From contig NZ_CP076019.1 in assembly GCF_018623055.1 (NCBI RefSeq), forward strand, positions 62,001 through 126,000: a stretch of DNA of 64,000 nt. Reading direction: 5' to 3'. Source of the stretch: Halorubrum sp. 2020YC2. Its GTDB lineage: Archaea; Halobacteriota; Halobacteria; Halobacteriales; Haloferacaceae. The notes under the pieces were generated by a model, which was not told the origin of the DNA, ran no database searches, and was given only the letters and a program-made list of their open reading frames with translations. Shown here in pieces: positions 26,742-36,024 of this stretch. How positions within the stretch are numbered: position 1 is the stretch's first letter; each line of letters opens with the position of its first letter. Made by a program: the position numbers and the translations under genes.

Positions 26742-29141
26742 TCAGCGACCGCCGGTCTCTCGACCGTTCGCCTCCCCACCGGCGAGGAGGCGGCCCAGCC
26801 CGGCCGCGGGCAGGTCGACGTGCTCCGCGACGAGGTCGGCCGCGCGGTCGTACGGGGAGCGGTCGGCCGCCGCGGCGTCCGGGCGCGCCCGCCCCGCGCT
26901 CGCGAAGACCCGCTCGACGAACGCGTCGCGCACGCTCTCCGCCTCGAAGAGCCCGTGGAGGTAGGTCCCGAGGACCCGGTCGGTGGCGACGCTCTCCGAA
27001 CCCAGCGGCTCCATCGCGAACGACGGCGATTTTTTCTCGCCGTCGAGCGGTCGGGTCCGCCCGGCGCGGATCTCGTAGCCGGTCGCCTCGCCGTCGGCGC
27101 CCGCGATCGGTCCGACGCCCTCGACGGCGCACGTCGCGCGCTCGACGCGCTTCTCCGTCGAGAACCGCGTCTCGACCGGGAGGAGACCGACGCCCGGGAC
27201 GGTCTCGCGGCCGCCGACGCCCTCCACGTCGGCGTCGAGGAGGCGCTCCCCGAGGAGCTGGTAGCCGCCGCAGACGCCGATAACGGGCCCGTCGAACGCG
27301 CGCAGCGCCTCGTCGAGGCCGGCCTCGCGGAGCGCGAGCAGGTCGTCGACGGTGTTTTTCGACCCCGGAAGCACGACCGCGTCGACCCCGCCGAGCGCGG
27401 CGTCGAGCGGGAGGTAGGCGACGCGGACGCCGGGCTCGCCCGCCAGCGGCTCCAGGTCGGTGAAGTTCGAGATCCGCGGGAGCCGCGGGACCCCGATCCG
27501 GACGCTCTCCTCGTCCGGGACGCCGTCGTCGGCCCCAAGGACGCCGGCGTCGCCGCCGCCGGCGTTCTCGCCGCCGCTCCCCGCCTCCGGCAGCGAGAGG
27601 CTGTCCTCGGCCGGGAGGCCCGGGTCGTCGTGCGGGACGACGCCGACGACCGGGACGCCGGTGCGCTCCTCGATCTCCGCGATGCCGGGTTCGAGGAGGT
27701 CCGGGTCGCCGCGGAACTTCGTGATCACGGCGCCGCACACGCGCTCGCGGAGGTCGTCGGGGAGCAGTTCGAGGGTCCCGTAGAGGCTCGCGAACGCGCC
27801 GCCGCGCTCGATGTCGACCGCGATCAGGATCCGCGCGTCCGCGAACCGCGCGCACTCGACGTTCGCGAGGTCGCGGTCGCGGAGGTTGATCTCCGCGACG
27901 CTGCCCGCGCCCTCCGCCACGATAACGTCGTGGGCCGCCGCCAGCCGCTCGTGGGCCGCGACGGCGGCCGCGCGGGCGTCCGCCCAGTGCCCGTCGTAGT
28001 ACGCCGACGCCGGGGCGTTCGCGACCGCCTCGCCGTCGACGATTATCTGGCTCTCGCCGCCGCCGCGGGGCTTGAGCAGGACGGGGTTCATGTCCGTCGT
28101 CGGCACCGCCTCGGCGGCCCGCGCCTGGACGTGCTGGGAGACGCCGACCTCGCCCCACTCGCCGTCCGGCGCGAGCGCCACCCGCGCGTTGTTGCTCATG
28201 TTCTGGGCCTTGTACGGGGCGACCGAGACGCCCCGCCGGGCGAGCAGCCGACAGAGGCCGGCCGCCAGCGTGCTCTTGCCGACGTGGCTCGCGGTCCCCG
28301 CGATGAGGACGGTGTCGGCCGGGGCCTCGGAGGCCTCCGCGGCGTCGGCGTCGGTCACGGCCGCTCGACCCCCATCGTCAGTACTCCGTCCCCGGCGGGC
28401 GCGCTGGCCGTCGTCGAACGGGTGCGCGACCTTCCGGACGTTCGTGACAAGGTCGGCCACGCCGTCGAGGTAGTCGGGGGAGCCGTGGCTCCCGGTGAGG
28501 ACGAGTTCGAGGCGGTCCGGCTTCGACTCGGCCAGCGCGACGACGTCGTCGGCGTCGACGAGGCCGCGGTCGACGGCGTACAGCAGTTCGTCGAGGATGA
28601 GCATGTGGACGCCGTCCTCCGCTCCCCCGTCGAGCGGGAGCGGCTCGGTGAGGTCCGCCTCGGCCGCGCCCGCGACGAGCGCCTGTGCGCGCTCGAAGGC
28701 GGCCGCCGCCTTCGCCTCGTGCTCGTCGTCGGCCGAGCCGTCGAGCAGGCCGTGCCAGCCGTAGTGGCCGGCGTTCTCGTAGGAGAACCCCGGCACGGTC
28801 GAAATCGCGTTGTACTCGCCCCTGACGCCCTCGACGCTGTCCGCGCCGCCCTTCATGAACTGGAGCATGTGGACGCGGTAGCCGTGGCCCGCGGCCCGAA
28901 AGCCCATCCCCATCGCGGCCGTCGTCTTCCCCTTGCCGCCGCCCCAGAACGCCTGGACCAGCCCGAACTCCGCGGGCGCGGCGGGCTCGATCGGCTCCGG
29001 TTCGGGGGCCGCGCCGCCGCCCGGGGTGCGGGCGGCGAGGTCGTCGCTCGGCTCCGTCTCGTCGTTCGTCGACGTGCCGTCGTCGCCGTCGGTCGGTTCC
29101 TCCTGCGCGTCCGCGTTCGCGTCGTCGTGGTTCGTTGTCAT
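26742..29141 (-). CDS. cobA-cobQ: Fusion of ATP:cob(I)alamin adenosyltransferase (CobA/BtuR) and cobyric acid synthase (CobQ)
   Basis: 799 residues in one open frame. Residues 1-55 are an acidic leader. Residues ~58-240 are BtuR-type adenosyltransferase with P-loop [25 protein letters not shown] and [14 protein letters not shown]. Residues ~265-799 are CobQ/CbiP: dethiobiotin-synthetase-like domain ([20 protein letters not shown]), class I glutamine amidotransferase nucleophile [10 protein letters not shown], and the catalytic His in [13 protein letters not shown] at 28356-28358 (residue 262) could be an internal start yielding separate CobQ, since the two are separate genes in many genomes. 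Last gene of the cobalamin operon; its ATG overlaps the cbiZ stop. Confidence 0.9.
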   Translation of the reverse strand: MTTNHDDANADAQEEPTDGDDGTSTNDETEPSDDLAARTPGGGAAPEPEPIEPAAPAEFGLVQAFWGGGKGKTTAAMGMGFRAAGHGYRVHMLQFMKGGADSVEGVRGEYNAISTVPGFSYENAGHYGWHGLLDGSADDEHEAKAAAAFERAQALVAGAAEADLTEPLPLDGGAEDGVHMLILDELLYAVDRGLVDADDVVALAESKPDRLELVLTGSHGSPDYLDGVADLVTNVRKVAHPFDDGQRARRGRSTDDGGRAAVTDADAAEASEAPADTVLIAGTASHVGKSTLAAGLCRLLARRGVSVAPYKAQNMSNNARVALAPDGEWGEVGVSQHVQARAAEAVPTTDMNPVLLKPRGGGESQIIVDGEAVANAPASAYYDGHWADARAAAVAAHERLAAAHDVIVAEGAGSVAEINLRDRDLANVECARFADARILIAVDIERGGAFASLYGTLELLPDDLRERVCGAVITKFRGDPDLLEPGIAEIEERTGVPVVGVVPHDDPGLPAEDSLSLPEAGSGGENAGGGDAGVLGADDGVPDEESVRIGVPRLPRISNFTDLEPLAGEPGVRVAYLPLDAALGGVDAVVLPGSKNTVDDLLALREAGLDEALRAFDGPVIGVCGGYQLLGERLLDADVEGVGGRETVPGVGLLPVETRFSTEKRVERATCAVEGVGPIAGADGEATGYEIRAGRTRPLDGEKKSPSFAMEPLGSESVATDRVLGTYLHGLFEAESVRDAFVERVFASAGRARPDAAAADRSPYDRAADLVAEHVDLPAAGLGRLLAGGEANGRETGGR

Positions 29142-29911
29142 GGGTCGAAAACCTCCGCCCGCTCGTCGGTGACGACGCCGTGTTCGGCGTCGGCCGCCGG
29201 GCCGGGCAGGTCGCCGTCCGGGTACCGCGACCGCAGGCTCGCGCGGACCGCGTCCCGGACGCAGGCGCGGGCCGCCCCGCCGACCGCCGTGGCGCTGCCG
29301 GAGAACTCGGCGGGCGCCCCCTCCGGGTCGTCCGCGACGACGACCGCGTCGCTCGTCGTCCCCGGCACCCCGGCCGTCGCGAGCAGCGTCGCCGCCTTCG
29401 CCTCGGCCGCGACCGCGACGAGGTTCGCCGCGGCCCCGGGCGCGAGACTGCGCGCCGCGCCGACGATCAGGTTGACCGTTCCGGGGCCCGGGCGACCCTC
29501 GGGACGCGCCGTCGGCTCGCGCGACCCGGTCGCCTCCTCCGCCCCGACCGGCAGCATCGCGGGGTTCGAGAGGCCGACCGTCGCGTACGCGACGACCGGC
29601 CCGAGCCGCGCGCCCCGGGCGTGGGCCATCGAGACGCCGGTGAAAAGCGTCGGCGGGGCGTCGCGGTCGGCCCCGGGAGACCCGGCTCCCGCGTCCGCTT
29701 CCGGAGCCCCGCTCTCCCCGCCCCCGAACCCCGCCCGCCCCAGCCGCTCGTCGCGGTAGGCCGCGAGGTCCGTCCGGTCGAACTCCTCGGGAACGGTGAC
29801 GTTGTACGCGGCCGGCGCCCGCGACCGCCCGCCGTCCCAGCCGGTCGAGAGCCAGCGCGTGCCGGACCGTCGGAGCCGGAGGACGCCGTCGCTGACCGTC
29901 GCCTCAAACAT
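29138..29911 (-). CDS. cbiZ: Adenosylcobinamide amidohydrolase CbiZ
   Basis: 257 residues from the ATG at 29911; the in-frame Met at 29953 is less likely since it lies deep inside cob[32 protein letters not shown] and [21 protein letters not shown] are characteristic of CbiZ. It cleaves the aminopropanol arm of adenosylcobinamide to give adenosylcobyric acid, the archaeal route for salvaging incomplete corrinoids. Its start overlaps the cobD stop by 8 nt, and its stop overlaps the next start by 4 nt (ATGA). An acidic Gly-rich spacer sits around residues 60-90. Confidence 0.88.
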   Translation of the reverse strand: MFEATVSDGVLRLRRSGTRWLSTGWDGGRSRAPAAYNVTVPEEFDRTDLAAYRDERLGRAGFGGGESGAPEADAGAGSPGADRDAPPTLFTGVSMAHARGARLGPVVAYATVGLSNPAMLPVGAEEATGSREPTARPEGRPGPGTVNLIVGAARSLAPGAAANLVAVAAEAKAATLLATAGVPGTTSDAVVVADDPEGAPAEFSGSATAVGGAARACVRDAVRASLRSRYPDGDLPGPAADAEHGVVTDERAEVFDP

Positions 29912-30953
29912 CGCTCTCTCCCCCCTCGCCTCGGTCTCCCGCCTCTCCGACACCGAGCGCCGCGAGCAGGCGGTCGTTCTCCGCCGGACGCCGGACCGCG
30001 ACCCGGACGTGCGAGTCGAGGCCGCGGAAGGAGCGCGCGTCGCGGACGGCGACGCCCCGGTCGCGGGCGCGCTCGATCACCCGGTCGACGTCGCGGTCGC
30101 CGGCGTCGACGAGGAGGAACGGCGCCTCGGAGGGACCCACCTCGTACCGCTGGCTCAGGGCGGCCCGCAGCCGCCCGCGCTCCCGCTCGACGCGGTCGCG
30201 GGTCTCGCCGACGAACTCCCCCTGCCGGAGGCAGTACTCGCCGGTCGCCAGCGCCGGGGCGCTCAGGTTCCACGTCCGGCGCGCGCCCCGCAGCGCCGCG
30301 CCGAGGTCGCCCGTCGCGACCGCGAAGCCGGCCCGGATCCCGGGCAGCCCGAACAGCTTCGTGAGCGCTCGGGCGACGACGACGCCCGCCGTCCCCGCGA
30401 GCGACTCGCGCTCGGTGAACCCGAGGAACGCCTCGTCGACGAGCAGGACGGTCCCGGCCGCGCGACAGCGCGCCGCGAACGCGAGCAGGGCCTCGCGGTC
30501 GTAGCCGGTCCCGGTGGGGTTGTTCGGCGCGCAGACGACCGCCAGCGCGTGGCCGCTCGGGTCGGCGTCGAGGACGCGCTCGGCGTCGACGAACGCCGGC
30601 TCGCCCCCCCGAAGCCGGACTTCGCGGGCGTACTCCCCGAAGCTCGGCGCCGGAAGGAGGGCCGTGTCGCCCGGGTCGACCGCGAGCGCGACCGCGGCCC
30701 GGATCGCCGCCAGCCCGCCCGGCGTCGGGACCACCTCCTCCGGGTCGCAGCCGACGTAGTCGGCGGCGGCGGCTCGGAACCCCGTCGGCGGCTCCGGCGG
30801 GTACGTCCGCGCCGACTCGAACGCGGCGCGGTACGCGCGCTCGACCCCGTCTGGGACCTCGGGGTTCGCGTTCGCGCTGAAGTCCAGCAGGTCGGGGTCG
30901 TCGCTGCTCCCGTGCGGCTCGCGCCCCAGCGCCGCCGCGCGCTCCCGGTTCAC
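29904..30953 (-). CDS. cobD: L-threonine-O-3-phosphate decarboxylase CobD-like (PLP-dependent)
   Basis: 349 residues if started at the GTG at 30953, which forms a GTGA overlap with the cobY stop exactly like the neighbouring junctions; a GTG at 30974 would add 7 residues. Aminotransferase fold I: LLDFSANANPEVPDGV, CAPNNPTGTGYDREALL, VDEAFLGFTERESL and LTKLFGLPGIRAGF with the PLP-binding lysine. In cobalamin synthesis it makes (R)-1-amino-2-propanol O-2-phosphate, the linker of the nucleotide loop. A histidinol-phosphate aminotransferase is the main alternative, but operon context favours CobD. Confidence 0.88.
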   Translation of the reverse strand: MNRERAAALGREPHGSSDDPDLLDFSANANPEVPDGVERAYRAAFESARTYPPEPPTGFRAAAADYVGCDPEEVVPTPGGLAAIRAAVALAVDPGDTALLPAPSFGEYAREVRLRGGEPAFVDAERVLDADPSGHALAVVCAPNNPTGTGYDREALLAFAARCRAAGTVLLVDEAFLGFTERESLAGTAGVVVARALTKLFGLPGIRAGFAVATGDLGAALRGARRTWNLSAPALATGEYCLRQGEFVGETRDRVERERGRLRAALSQRYEVGPSEAPFLLVDAGDRDVDRVIERARDRGVAVRDARSFRGLDSHVRVAVRRPAENDRLLAALGVGEAGDRGEGGESDV

Positions 30954-31729
30954 GGCGACGCACCTCCCTCCCACCCCGCGCCCTCGCCGCGCCGGTCGAG
31001 CCAGTCGACCCCGCCGCTCGGGAGCGCGGGGGCGTCCGAGTCGCCCGCGAGGATCCGCTCTGCCAGCCGTCTGTCCCCGGGTCGGTTGACGTTGACGGCG
31101 AAGCGCGCGTCGCGGGTCGCGCGCACGGCCTCGTCGCCCGCGCCGTCGAGCGCGCCGACGACGTTGACCCCCGCGGGGACGCGCTCGACGACCGTCTCGT
31201 CGCCCGCGTCGGCCGCCTCCTCGTTCGCGCCGGTCCCCTCGCCGTCACCGGCTCCGTCGTACCGGGTCGCGGCGTCGGCGCTCGCGCCCAGTTCCCGCTT
31301 GCGCGCCGCGGGCACGCGGACCGACAGCGCGTCGGTCCCGGCCGCGGCGCGGGCGTCGAGGACGGCGTCGACGGCCGCCCCGTCGAGCAGCGGGAGGTCG
31401 ACCGCGACGGTGAGCGCCGGCGGTTCTGGTCCCTCTGCCAGCGCCGCCTGAAGGTCCGTGACGTAGCCGTCGCCGGGCGTGTCGACGACGACGAGTTCGA
31501 GCGACCCCGTCCCCGATTCGCCCTCCCCGCCGTCCCGCCGCGCGACCAGCCGCTCGCGGGTCCGGGGGGCGTGCGGCGAGACGGCCGCGTACGCGGTCTC
31601 GACCCGGCTCGCCGCGAGCGCGTCGAGCGCGCGGTCGACCATCGGCCGTCCGGCGACGGGCGCCAGCGGCTTCTCGCGGTCGCCGCCGAGCCGCGTCCCC
31701 CGGCCGCCGCACATCAGGAGAGCGTCCAC
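30950..31729 (-). CDS. cobY: GTP:adenosylcobinamide-phosphate guanylyltransferase CobY
   Basis: 259 residues from a GTG at 31729 (VDALLMCGG), which overlaps cobS by 16 nt. The N-terminus CGGRGTRLGGDREKPLAPV is the nucleotidyltransferase G-rich loop with the catalytic lysine, and LTVAVDLPLLDGAAVDAVL carries the metal aspartate. CobY is the archaeal replacement for the guanylyltransferase part of bacterial CobU, activating adenosylcobinamide phosphate with GTP for CobS. Two acidic insertions (around residues 75-85 and 165-190) lengthen it relative to methanogen CobY (~200 residues). Confidence 0.9.
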   Translation of the reverse strand: MDALLMCGGRGTRLGGDREKPLAPVAGRPMVDRALDALAASRVETAYAAVSPHAPRTRERLVARRDGGEGESGTGSLELVVVDTPGDGYVTDLQAALAEGPEPPALTVAVDLPLLDGAAVDAVLDARAAAGTDALSVRVPAARKRELGASADAATRYDGAGDGEGTGANEEAADAGDETVVERVPAGVNVVGALDGAGDEAVRATRDARFAVNVNRPGDRRLAERILAGDSDAPALPSGGVDWLDRRGEGAGWEGGASP

Positions 31730-32511
31730 GCGATCACCCCCGCGTGAAGCCCGGCGACGCGGGCGAGTTCGCTCGTCGCGCCGAGCACGTCGCCGCTGAC
31801 CCCGCCGAGACGGGCGCGCGACCACGCGAACGCGAGCGCGGCGACGACTGCCGCGGCCGTGAGCGCGCCGGCGACGACGCCCGGTCCGCCGGGACTGATG
31901 GCGACCCGCCCGAGCGGCAGTACGGGGGCCGTCGCGAGCGCGACGCCGACCAGCGCGCGCGGGTCGGACGCCTCCGTCAGCGCGGCGCCGAGCCCCTCGT
32001 GTGCGGCCTCCCCGACGCAGACGAGCGTGGCCGTCGCGGCCTTCGCGCCCACCTCGGCGGCGACGACGAGGGCGACCGCGCCGACGGGCGAGCCGCGCGC
32101 GAGGTCCGCGATCGCCGCCGCCGCGGCCGCGAGGCCGAGGACGACGAGGGCGAGCGCGACCGTCCCGCCGACGCCGAGCGCGGAGTCTTTCATGACCTCC
32201 CGCCGGCGGTCGGCGTCGCCGTGGACGACCGCCGCGTCGCCCAGGTCCGCGACGCCGTCGAGGTGGGTGATCCCGGTGACGAGGTAGAGCCACGCGGCGA
32301 ACGCGACCCCGACCGTGAGCGACGGGACGCGGACCGGCGCCAGCGCGGCCGCGGCGACCGGGAGCGCGCCGAGCGCGCCGATCGGGTACCCGACCGCCGG
32401 CAGGGCGGCGGGCGTCCGCCGGAACGCCTCCCAGTCGCCGTCGGATCGGCCGACGGGGGCCCGCGAGAGGAACCCGAGCGCCCCCCGGAGCGCGGCGGCC
32501 GTCAGGACCAC
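31714..32511 (-). CDS. cobS: Adenosylcobinamide-GDP ribazoletransferase (cobalamin synthase) CobS
   Basis: 265 residues from a GTG at 32511 (VVLTAAALRGALGFLSR), overlapping cbiB by 10 nt. Integral membrane protein with about seven segments. ITHLDGVADLGDAAVVHGD is the conserved acidic metal-binding motif of CobS, followed by RRREVMKDSALGVGG. It joins adenosylcobinamide-GDP with alpha-ribazole (or its phosphate) at the membrane, the last assembly step of the nucleotide loop. Longer open-frame readings upstream overlap cbiB and are discarded. Confidence 0.92.
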   Translation of the reverse strand: MVLTAAALRGALGFLSRAPVGRSDGDWEAFRRTPAALPAVGYPIGALGALPVAAAALAPVRVPSLTVGVAFAAWLYLVTGITHLDGVADLGDAAVVHGDADRRREVMKDSALGVGGTVALALVVLGLAAAAAAIADLARGSPVGAVALVVAAEVGAKAATATLVCVGEAAHEGLGAALTEASDPRALVGVALATAPVLPLGRVAISPGGPGVVAGALTAAAVVAALAFAWSRARLGGVSGDVLGATSELARVAGLHAGVIAWTLS

Positions 32512-33596
32512 GCGACCACCCCCGCGAGCGCGAGGAGCCACCCCGCCGCGGCCGCGACCGCGACGCCCCCGCCGACGGCGACGAGCCGCACCGCGTCGCG
32601 GGCGGCCGCGGGCGTCGGCGGCTCCGGACCCCCGGCGAGGGCGTACGCGCCCGGCTTCTCCAAGCGGACGCCGAGCGCGACCGCGGCCGTCGCCATCGGC
32701 CAGCCGGAGTTCGGTGACGCCGGCTCGCGGGCCAGCGGTCGCGCGCGTCGCAGGCTCCCGGGCGACCGGGCCGCGACGGCGAGACAGCACGCCGCGGCCC
32801 GCGCCGGGAGGAACATGACCGCGTCGTCGAGCCGGGCGCTCGCCCACCCGACCGGTTTCGACCGGTAGCCGAGCATCGAGTCGAGCGTGTTCACGGCCTT
32901 CGCCCAGGCCGCGGCGGCGACTCCGGCGGCCAGCGCGGTCTCGGCGCCCACGCCGGTCCCGCCGACCTCGGGGACCGCGCCGACGGACGCGAGCGCGGCG
33001 GCGCCCGTCGCGCCGGCGACGAACCAGCCGAGGGGGGCGACGAACCCGTCAGCGAGGTTCTCCGCCGCGCTCTCGACCGCGGCGCTCCGGAGGTCGGCCG
33101 GCGAGAGGTCCGCCGGGTCGCGCCCGACGAGCGCTCGGACGGACTCGCGGGCCGCGTCGGGGTCGGACTCGGTCTCCGCGACGACCTCGGCCGTCACGTC
33201 GAGCAGCATGCGGAGGCTCGCGGCGGAGAAGCAGACGCCGGCCGCGACGGCGACGGCGCCGAGCGGGACGCCGCCCGCCCGGGGCCCGTACTCGGCCGCG
33301 AGCGCGACGGTCCCGCCGCAGACCGCGGCCGTGGCGAGGGGGAGCGCGACCGCGACCGCGACGCCGACGGGCCGCGGGCGGGCCCACTCCCGGTCGAACC
33401 GCCCGACGCTCCGCCCGAACAGCGCGACCGGGTGGACCCGGCGCGGCGGCTCCGCGACGGCGAGGTCCAGCGCGACCGCGAGGAGGAGCGGGGCGATGAG
33501 CGTGACGGCCGGGGCGATGAGCGTGACGGCCGGGGCGATGGGCGCGTCGACTGGGAGACCGGCGGCCGCAACGACCGGGGAGACTCCCGCCGTCAC
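32502..33596 (-). CDS. cbiB: Adenosylcobinamide-phosphate synthase CbiB
   Basis: 364 residues from a GTG at 33596 in a GTGA overlap with the cbiA stop. Membrane protein: LDLAVAEPPRRVHPVALFG near the N-terminus, VESAAENLADGFVAPLGWF and KAVNTLDSMLGYRSKPVGW are family signatures. It attaches the aminopropanol (phosphate) side chain to adenosylcobyric acid. The extreme N-terminal ~25 residues contain a repeated AVTLIAP caused by a 21-bp tandem repeat in the DNA. Much longer open-frame readings to 34961 are antisense-like and not used. Confidence 0.9.
   Translation of the reverse strand: MTAGVSPVVAAAGLPVDAPIAPAVTLIAPAVTLIAPLLLAVALDLAVAEPPRRVHPVALFGRSVGRFDREWARPRPVGVAVAVALPLATAAVCGGTVALAAEYGPRAGGVPLGAVAVAAGVCFSAASLRMLLDVTAEVVAETESDPDAARESVRALVGRDPADLSPADLRSAAVESAAENLADGFVAPLGWFVAGATGAAALASVGAVPEVGGTGVGAETALAAGVAAAAWAKAVNTLDSMLGYRSKPVGWASARLDDAVMFLPARAAACCLAVAARSPGSLRRARPLAREPASPNSGWPMATAAVALGVRLEKPGAYALAGGPEPPTPAAARDAVRLVAVGGGVAVAAAAGWLLALAGVVAWS
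33490..33540. repeat. 21-bp tandem repeat in the 5' part of cbiB
   Basis: Two perfect 21-bp units at 33490-33510 and 33511-33531, beginning GGGGCGATGAGCGTGACG, plus a partial third (GGGGCGATG, 33532). It encodes the in-frame heptad PAVTLIA twice, so copy-number change would keep the reading frame. This could vary among strains. Confidence 0.85.
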
Positions 33597-34951
33597 CGTT
33601 CCACCTCGTCGAGGAACGCGTCGAACGCCCCGCTCTCGGCGTGGAGGTGACAGTACGTCCCGAGGGTGCGGTGCTCGGTCAGCCCCTCGCGGTCGCCGTC
33701 GATCCCGGTCCCGCGCTCCACGTCGAAGGCGAACCGGGCGTCGGACGCCACGTCGGCCGCGGAGTAGTGGAACTCGTGGCCGCGGAGCCGGTCGCCGCTT
33801 CCCGCCGTGAGCGTCTCCTCCCGGGCGCGGAGTTCGACGTGGTCGAGCGCCTGATACCGCTCCCGCATCGTCACGTCCGCCGGGAGGACGCCCGCCATCT
33901 CGCGGGCGTCGCCGTCGACCGTCGTCAGCGTCTCCGCGAGCGCCATCAGCCCGCCGCACTCCCCGAGGACGGGCGTCCCCTCGGCCGCGGCGTCCGCGAT
34001 CGACCCGAGCGCGGGGCCGGCCGCGAGCGCCTCGGCGTGGAGCTCCGGATAGCCGCCGGGGAGGTAGACGCCGTCGCAGGGCGGGAGGTCGTCGCCGGCC
34101 GTGGGCGCGAACGGGACCACGGTCGCGCGCTCGCGGAGTCGCTCGCGGGTCGCCGGGTAGAGGAACCGAAAGGCGGCGTCGTCCGCGACCGCGACCCGCG
34201 GGCGGTCGCCTCGGTCGCCGTCGGTCTCCGCCCCGACACCGTCGCCAGCGGCGGGGTCGGGCGCTCCCGGGGTCGGTCCGGTCGCAGGCGGCGTCGGCTC
34301 CCGGGAGATATCGAGCAGCCGGTCGGTCCGGAGCGTCTCCGCGGCCGCGTCGAGTTCGGCGTCGTCGAGCGGGGCCTCCTTGCCCATCTGTAATCCGAGG
34401 TGTCGGTCGGGGATCTCTAGGTCCTCGCGGGGCGGGACCCGGCCACAGTAGGCGAGTCCGTCGGGGAGCGCCTCGCGGATCCCCTCCTCGTGGCGGCCGC
34501 CGTGCGCCCGCTGGGCGATCACGCCCGCCACGTCGACGTCGTGTGCGGTCCGCTCGGCGTACGTCGCGAAGCCCAGCGCGGTCGCCGCGACGCTCTCCAT
34601 CCCGGCGCTCGCGTCGACGACGAGGACGACCGGGAGGTCGAGCGCGGCGGCCACGCCCGCCGTGCTGGCGGCGCTGCCGTCGTACAGCCCCATCATCCCC
34701 TCGACCACGCAGACGTCGCCGTCGCCGCGAGCGTAGTTTCGCCGGAGCCCGTCCTCGCCCTGGAGCCACGGGTCGAGGGTCCGCGACGGGCGACCGACGA
34801 CCCGGGCGTGGTGGCTCGGGTCGATGAAGTCCGGGCCAGCCTTCGCGGGCTGGACGGTCCGGCCGGCGGACTCCAACGCGCGCAGCGCCGCGAGGGTCGC
34901 CACCGTCTTGCCGACGCCGGAGGCCGTGCCGGCGAGGACGAGGCCCCTCAC
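33593..34951 (-). CDS. cbiA: Cobyrinic acid a,c-diamide synthase (CbiA/CobB)
   Basis: 452 residues, GTG start in a GTGA overlap with the cobT stop. LVLAGTASGVGKTVATLAAL is the ATP-binding P-loop, VEGMMGLYDGS the substrate/metal loop, and VLGECGGLMALAETL the amidotransferase cysteine; LGTYCHLH carries the partner histidine. It amidates the a and c carboxylates of (hydrogeno)byrinic acid using glutamine and ATP. A halophile-type acidic insert (residues ~215-245) separates the two domains. Confidence 0.93.
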   Translation of the reverse strand: MRGLVLAGTASGVGKTVATLAALRALESAGRTVQPAKAGPDFIDPSHHARVVGRPSRTLDPWLQGEDGLRRNYARGDGDVCVVEGMMGLYDGSAASTAGVAAALDLPVVLVVDASAGMESVAATALGFATYAERTAHDVDVAGVIAQRAHGGRHEEGIREALPDGLAYCGRVPPREDLEIPDRHLGLQMGKEAPLDDAELDAAAETLRTDRLLDISREPTPPATGPTPGAPDPAAGDGVGAETDGDRGDRPRVAVADDAAFRFLYPATRERLRERATVVPFAPTAGDDLPPCDGVYLPGGYPELHAEALAAGPALGSIADAAAEGTPVLGECGGLMALAETLTTVDGDAREMAGVLPADVTMRERYQALDHVELRAREETLTAGSGDRLRGHEFHYSAADVASDARFAFDVERGTGIDGDREGLTEHRTLGTYCHLHAESGAFDAFLDEVER

Positions 34952-36024
34952 CGCCGGTCACCTCCCTCTTCCGGACGCTCAGCGAGCAGCCGGTCGGTCA
35001 CGGCGGCGATCCGCTCGCGGACGGCGGCGTCCGCGACCCCCGCCCGCTCCGCGAGCGCGAGCGCGCCGCCCATCCCGACGCCCTCCTTCGCCTCGCCCCG
35101 GGCGTACGCCGACATCGCCGGGTGGTCGCCCTCGTCGAACCCCGGGTCGGCCGCGGCGAGCGTCAGGTTGAGGTCGGCGGCGAGCGCCGGGAGGTCGGCA
35201 GTCGGATCGCCCGCGACCAGCGACGTGGTGGCGAGCGGGAGCGGGCGGTCGACGCCGGCGTGTCGGGCGAGCGCGGCCGCGGCCGCGAGCTGCGTGCCGC
35301 CCGCGAGGGTGACGTCGACCCCGGCGTCCGCGCAGCCGACGACCAGCCCGGCGACCGCGGCGAGGACCGGGTCCCCGGCCAGTCTGACCGCCTCGATCGG
35401 GTCGCCGGCCGCGTCGCCGGGGTCGAGGCCGCTCGCGTCCAACCCCTCCGCGACGACGCGGCGCTTGCGCTCGATCGGGTTCGCCGGCAGCGACGAGGAG
35501 ACGGCGGCGCGCTCGCCCAGCGCGGTCAGGACCCCGAGCGCGCTCGTCGTCCCGCCGGGGATCGTCTCGGCGACGAGCAGTTCGGCGTCGCCTCCCGCCT
35601 CGCCCGCGCCGTCGGGGTCGCCGTCGGACGCGGCGAGTTCCGGCGCTAACGCGCGGGCGCGCTCGAACACGGTCGCCGCCGCCGGGACCGGCTCCGGGTC
35701 GCGAACGTCGCCGCCCGGAGACGCCGCCACGTCGCGGACCGTCGCCGCCGTCGGCGCTCCCAGCCCGGCGTCGACGAACTCGACGGGGAGACGCTCCGGA
35801 CCGAGCAGCTCGCGGACCGCGCGGGTGACGACCGCGGGCGTCGGACAGCCGCTCGGACTCACCGGCAGGGGCGAGTCCGGCGCGGGCCGTCCCGTCTCCA
35901 CTATCTCGAGGTCCGCGCTCGGCGTGTGGACCCGGAGGTCGGGGTCGGCGCCAGCGGCGCTGATCCCGTCGATCGCGGCCGTCGCGGTCGTCCCCGCGAC
36001 GACAACGAGCCTCGCGTCTCTCAC
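34948..36024 (-). CDS. cobT: CobT-like nicotinate-nucleotide phosphoribosyltransferase family protein
   Basis: 358 residues, GTG start; first gene of the cobalamin operon. Matches the archaeal branch of the CobT family: VVVAGTTATAAIDGISAAG, SPSGCPTPAVVTRAV, VAETIPGGTTSALGVLTALG and LAGGTQLAAAAALARHAG. Presumed role: making the alpha-ribotide of the lower ligand from nicotinate mononucleotide and a base, although biochemical support for the archaeal branch is thin. The position at the head of an operon with cbiA, cbiB, cobS, cobY and cobD supports a cobalamin role. Confidence 0.85.
   Translation of the reverse strand: MRDARLVVVAGTTATAAIDGISAAGADPDLRVHTPSADLEIVETGRPAPDSPLPVSPSGCPTPAVVTRAVRELLGPERLPVEFVDAGLGAPTAATVRDVAASPGGDVRDPEPVPAAATVFERARALAPELAASDGDPDGAGEAGGDAELLVAETIPGGTTSALGVLTALGERAAVSSSLPANPIERKRRVVAEGLDASGLDPGDAAGDPIEAVRLAGDPVLAAVAGLVVGCADAGVDVTLAGGTQLAAAAALARHAGVDRPLPLATTSLVAGDPTADLPALAADLNLTLAAADPGFDEGDHPAMSAYARGEAKEGVGMGGALALAERAGVADAAVRERIAAVTDRLLAERPEEGGDRR

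Noticed and set aside
26206-28158. A 650-codon frame joining thioredoxin to upstream sequence
   Set aside because: The upstream part is an out-of-frame reading of cobA-cobQ; thioredoxin has its own ATG and a TATA box at the right distance.
25416-29759. A 1447-codon open frame on the plus strand
   Set aside because: It runs antisense to the cobA-cobQ and cbiZ genes and through the Bat-type regulator in another frame. Such long open frames arise from the high G+C content and show Arg/Ala-rich low-complexity protein.
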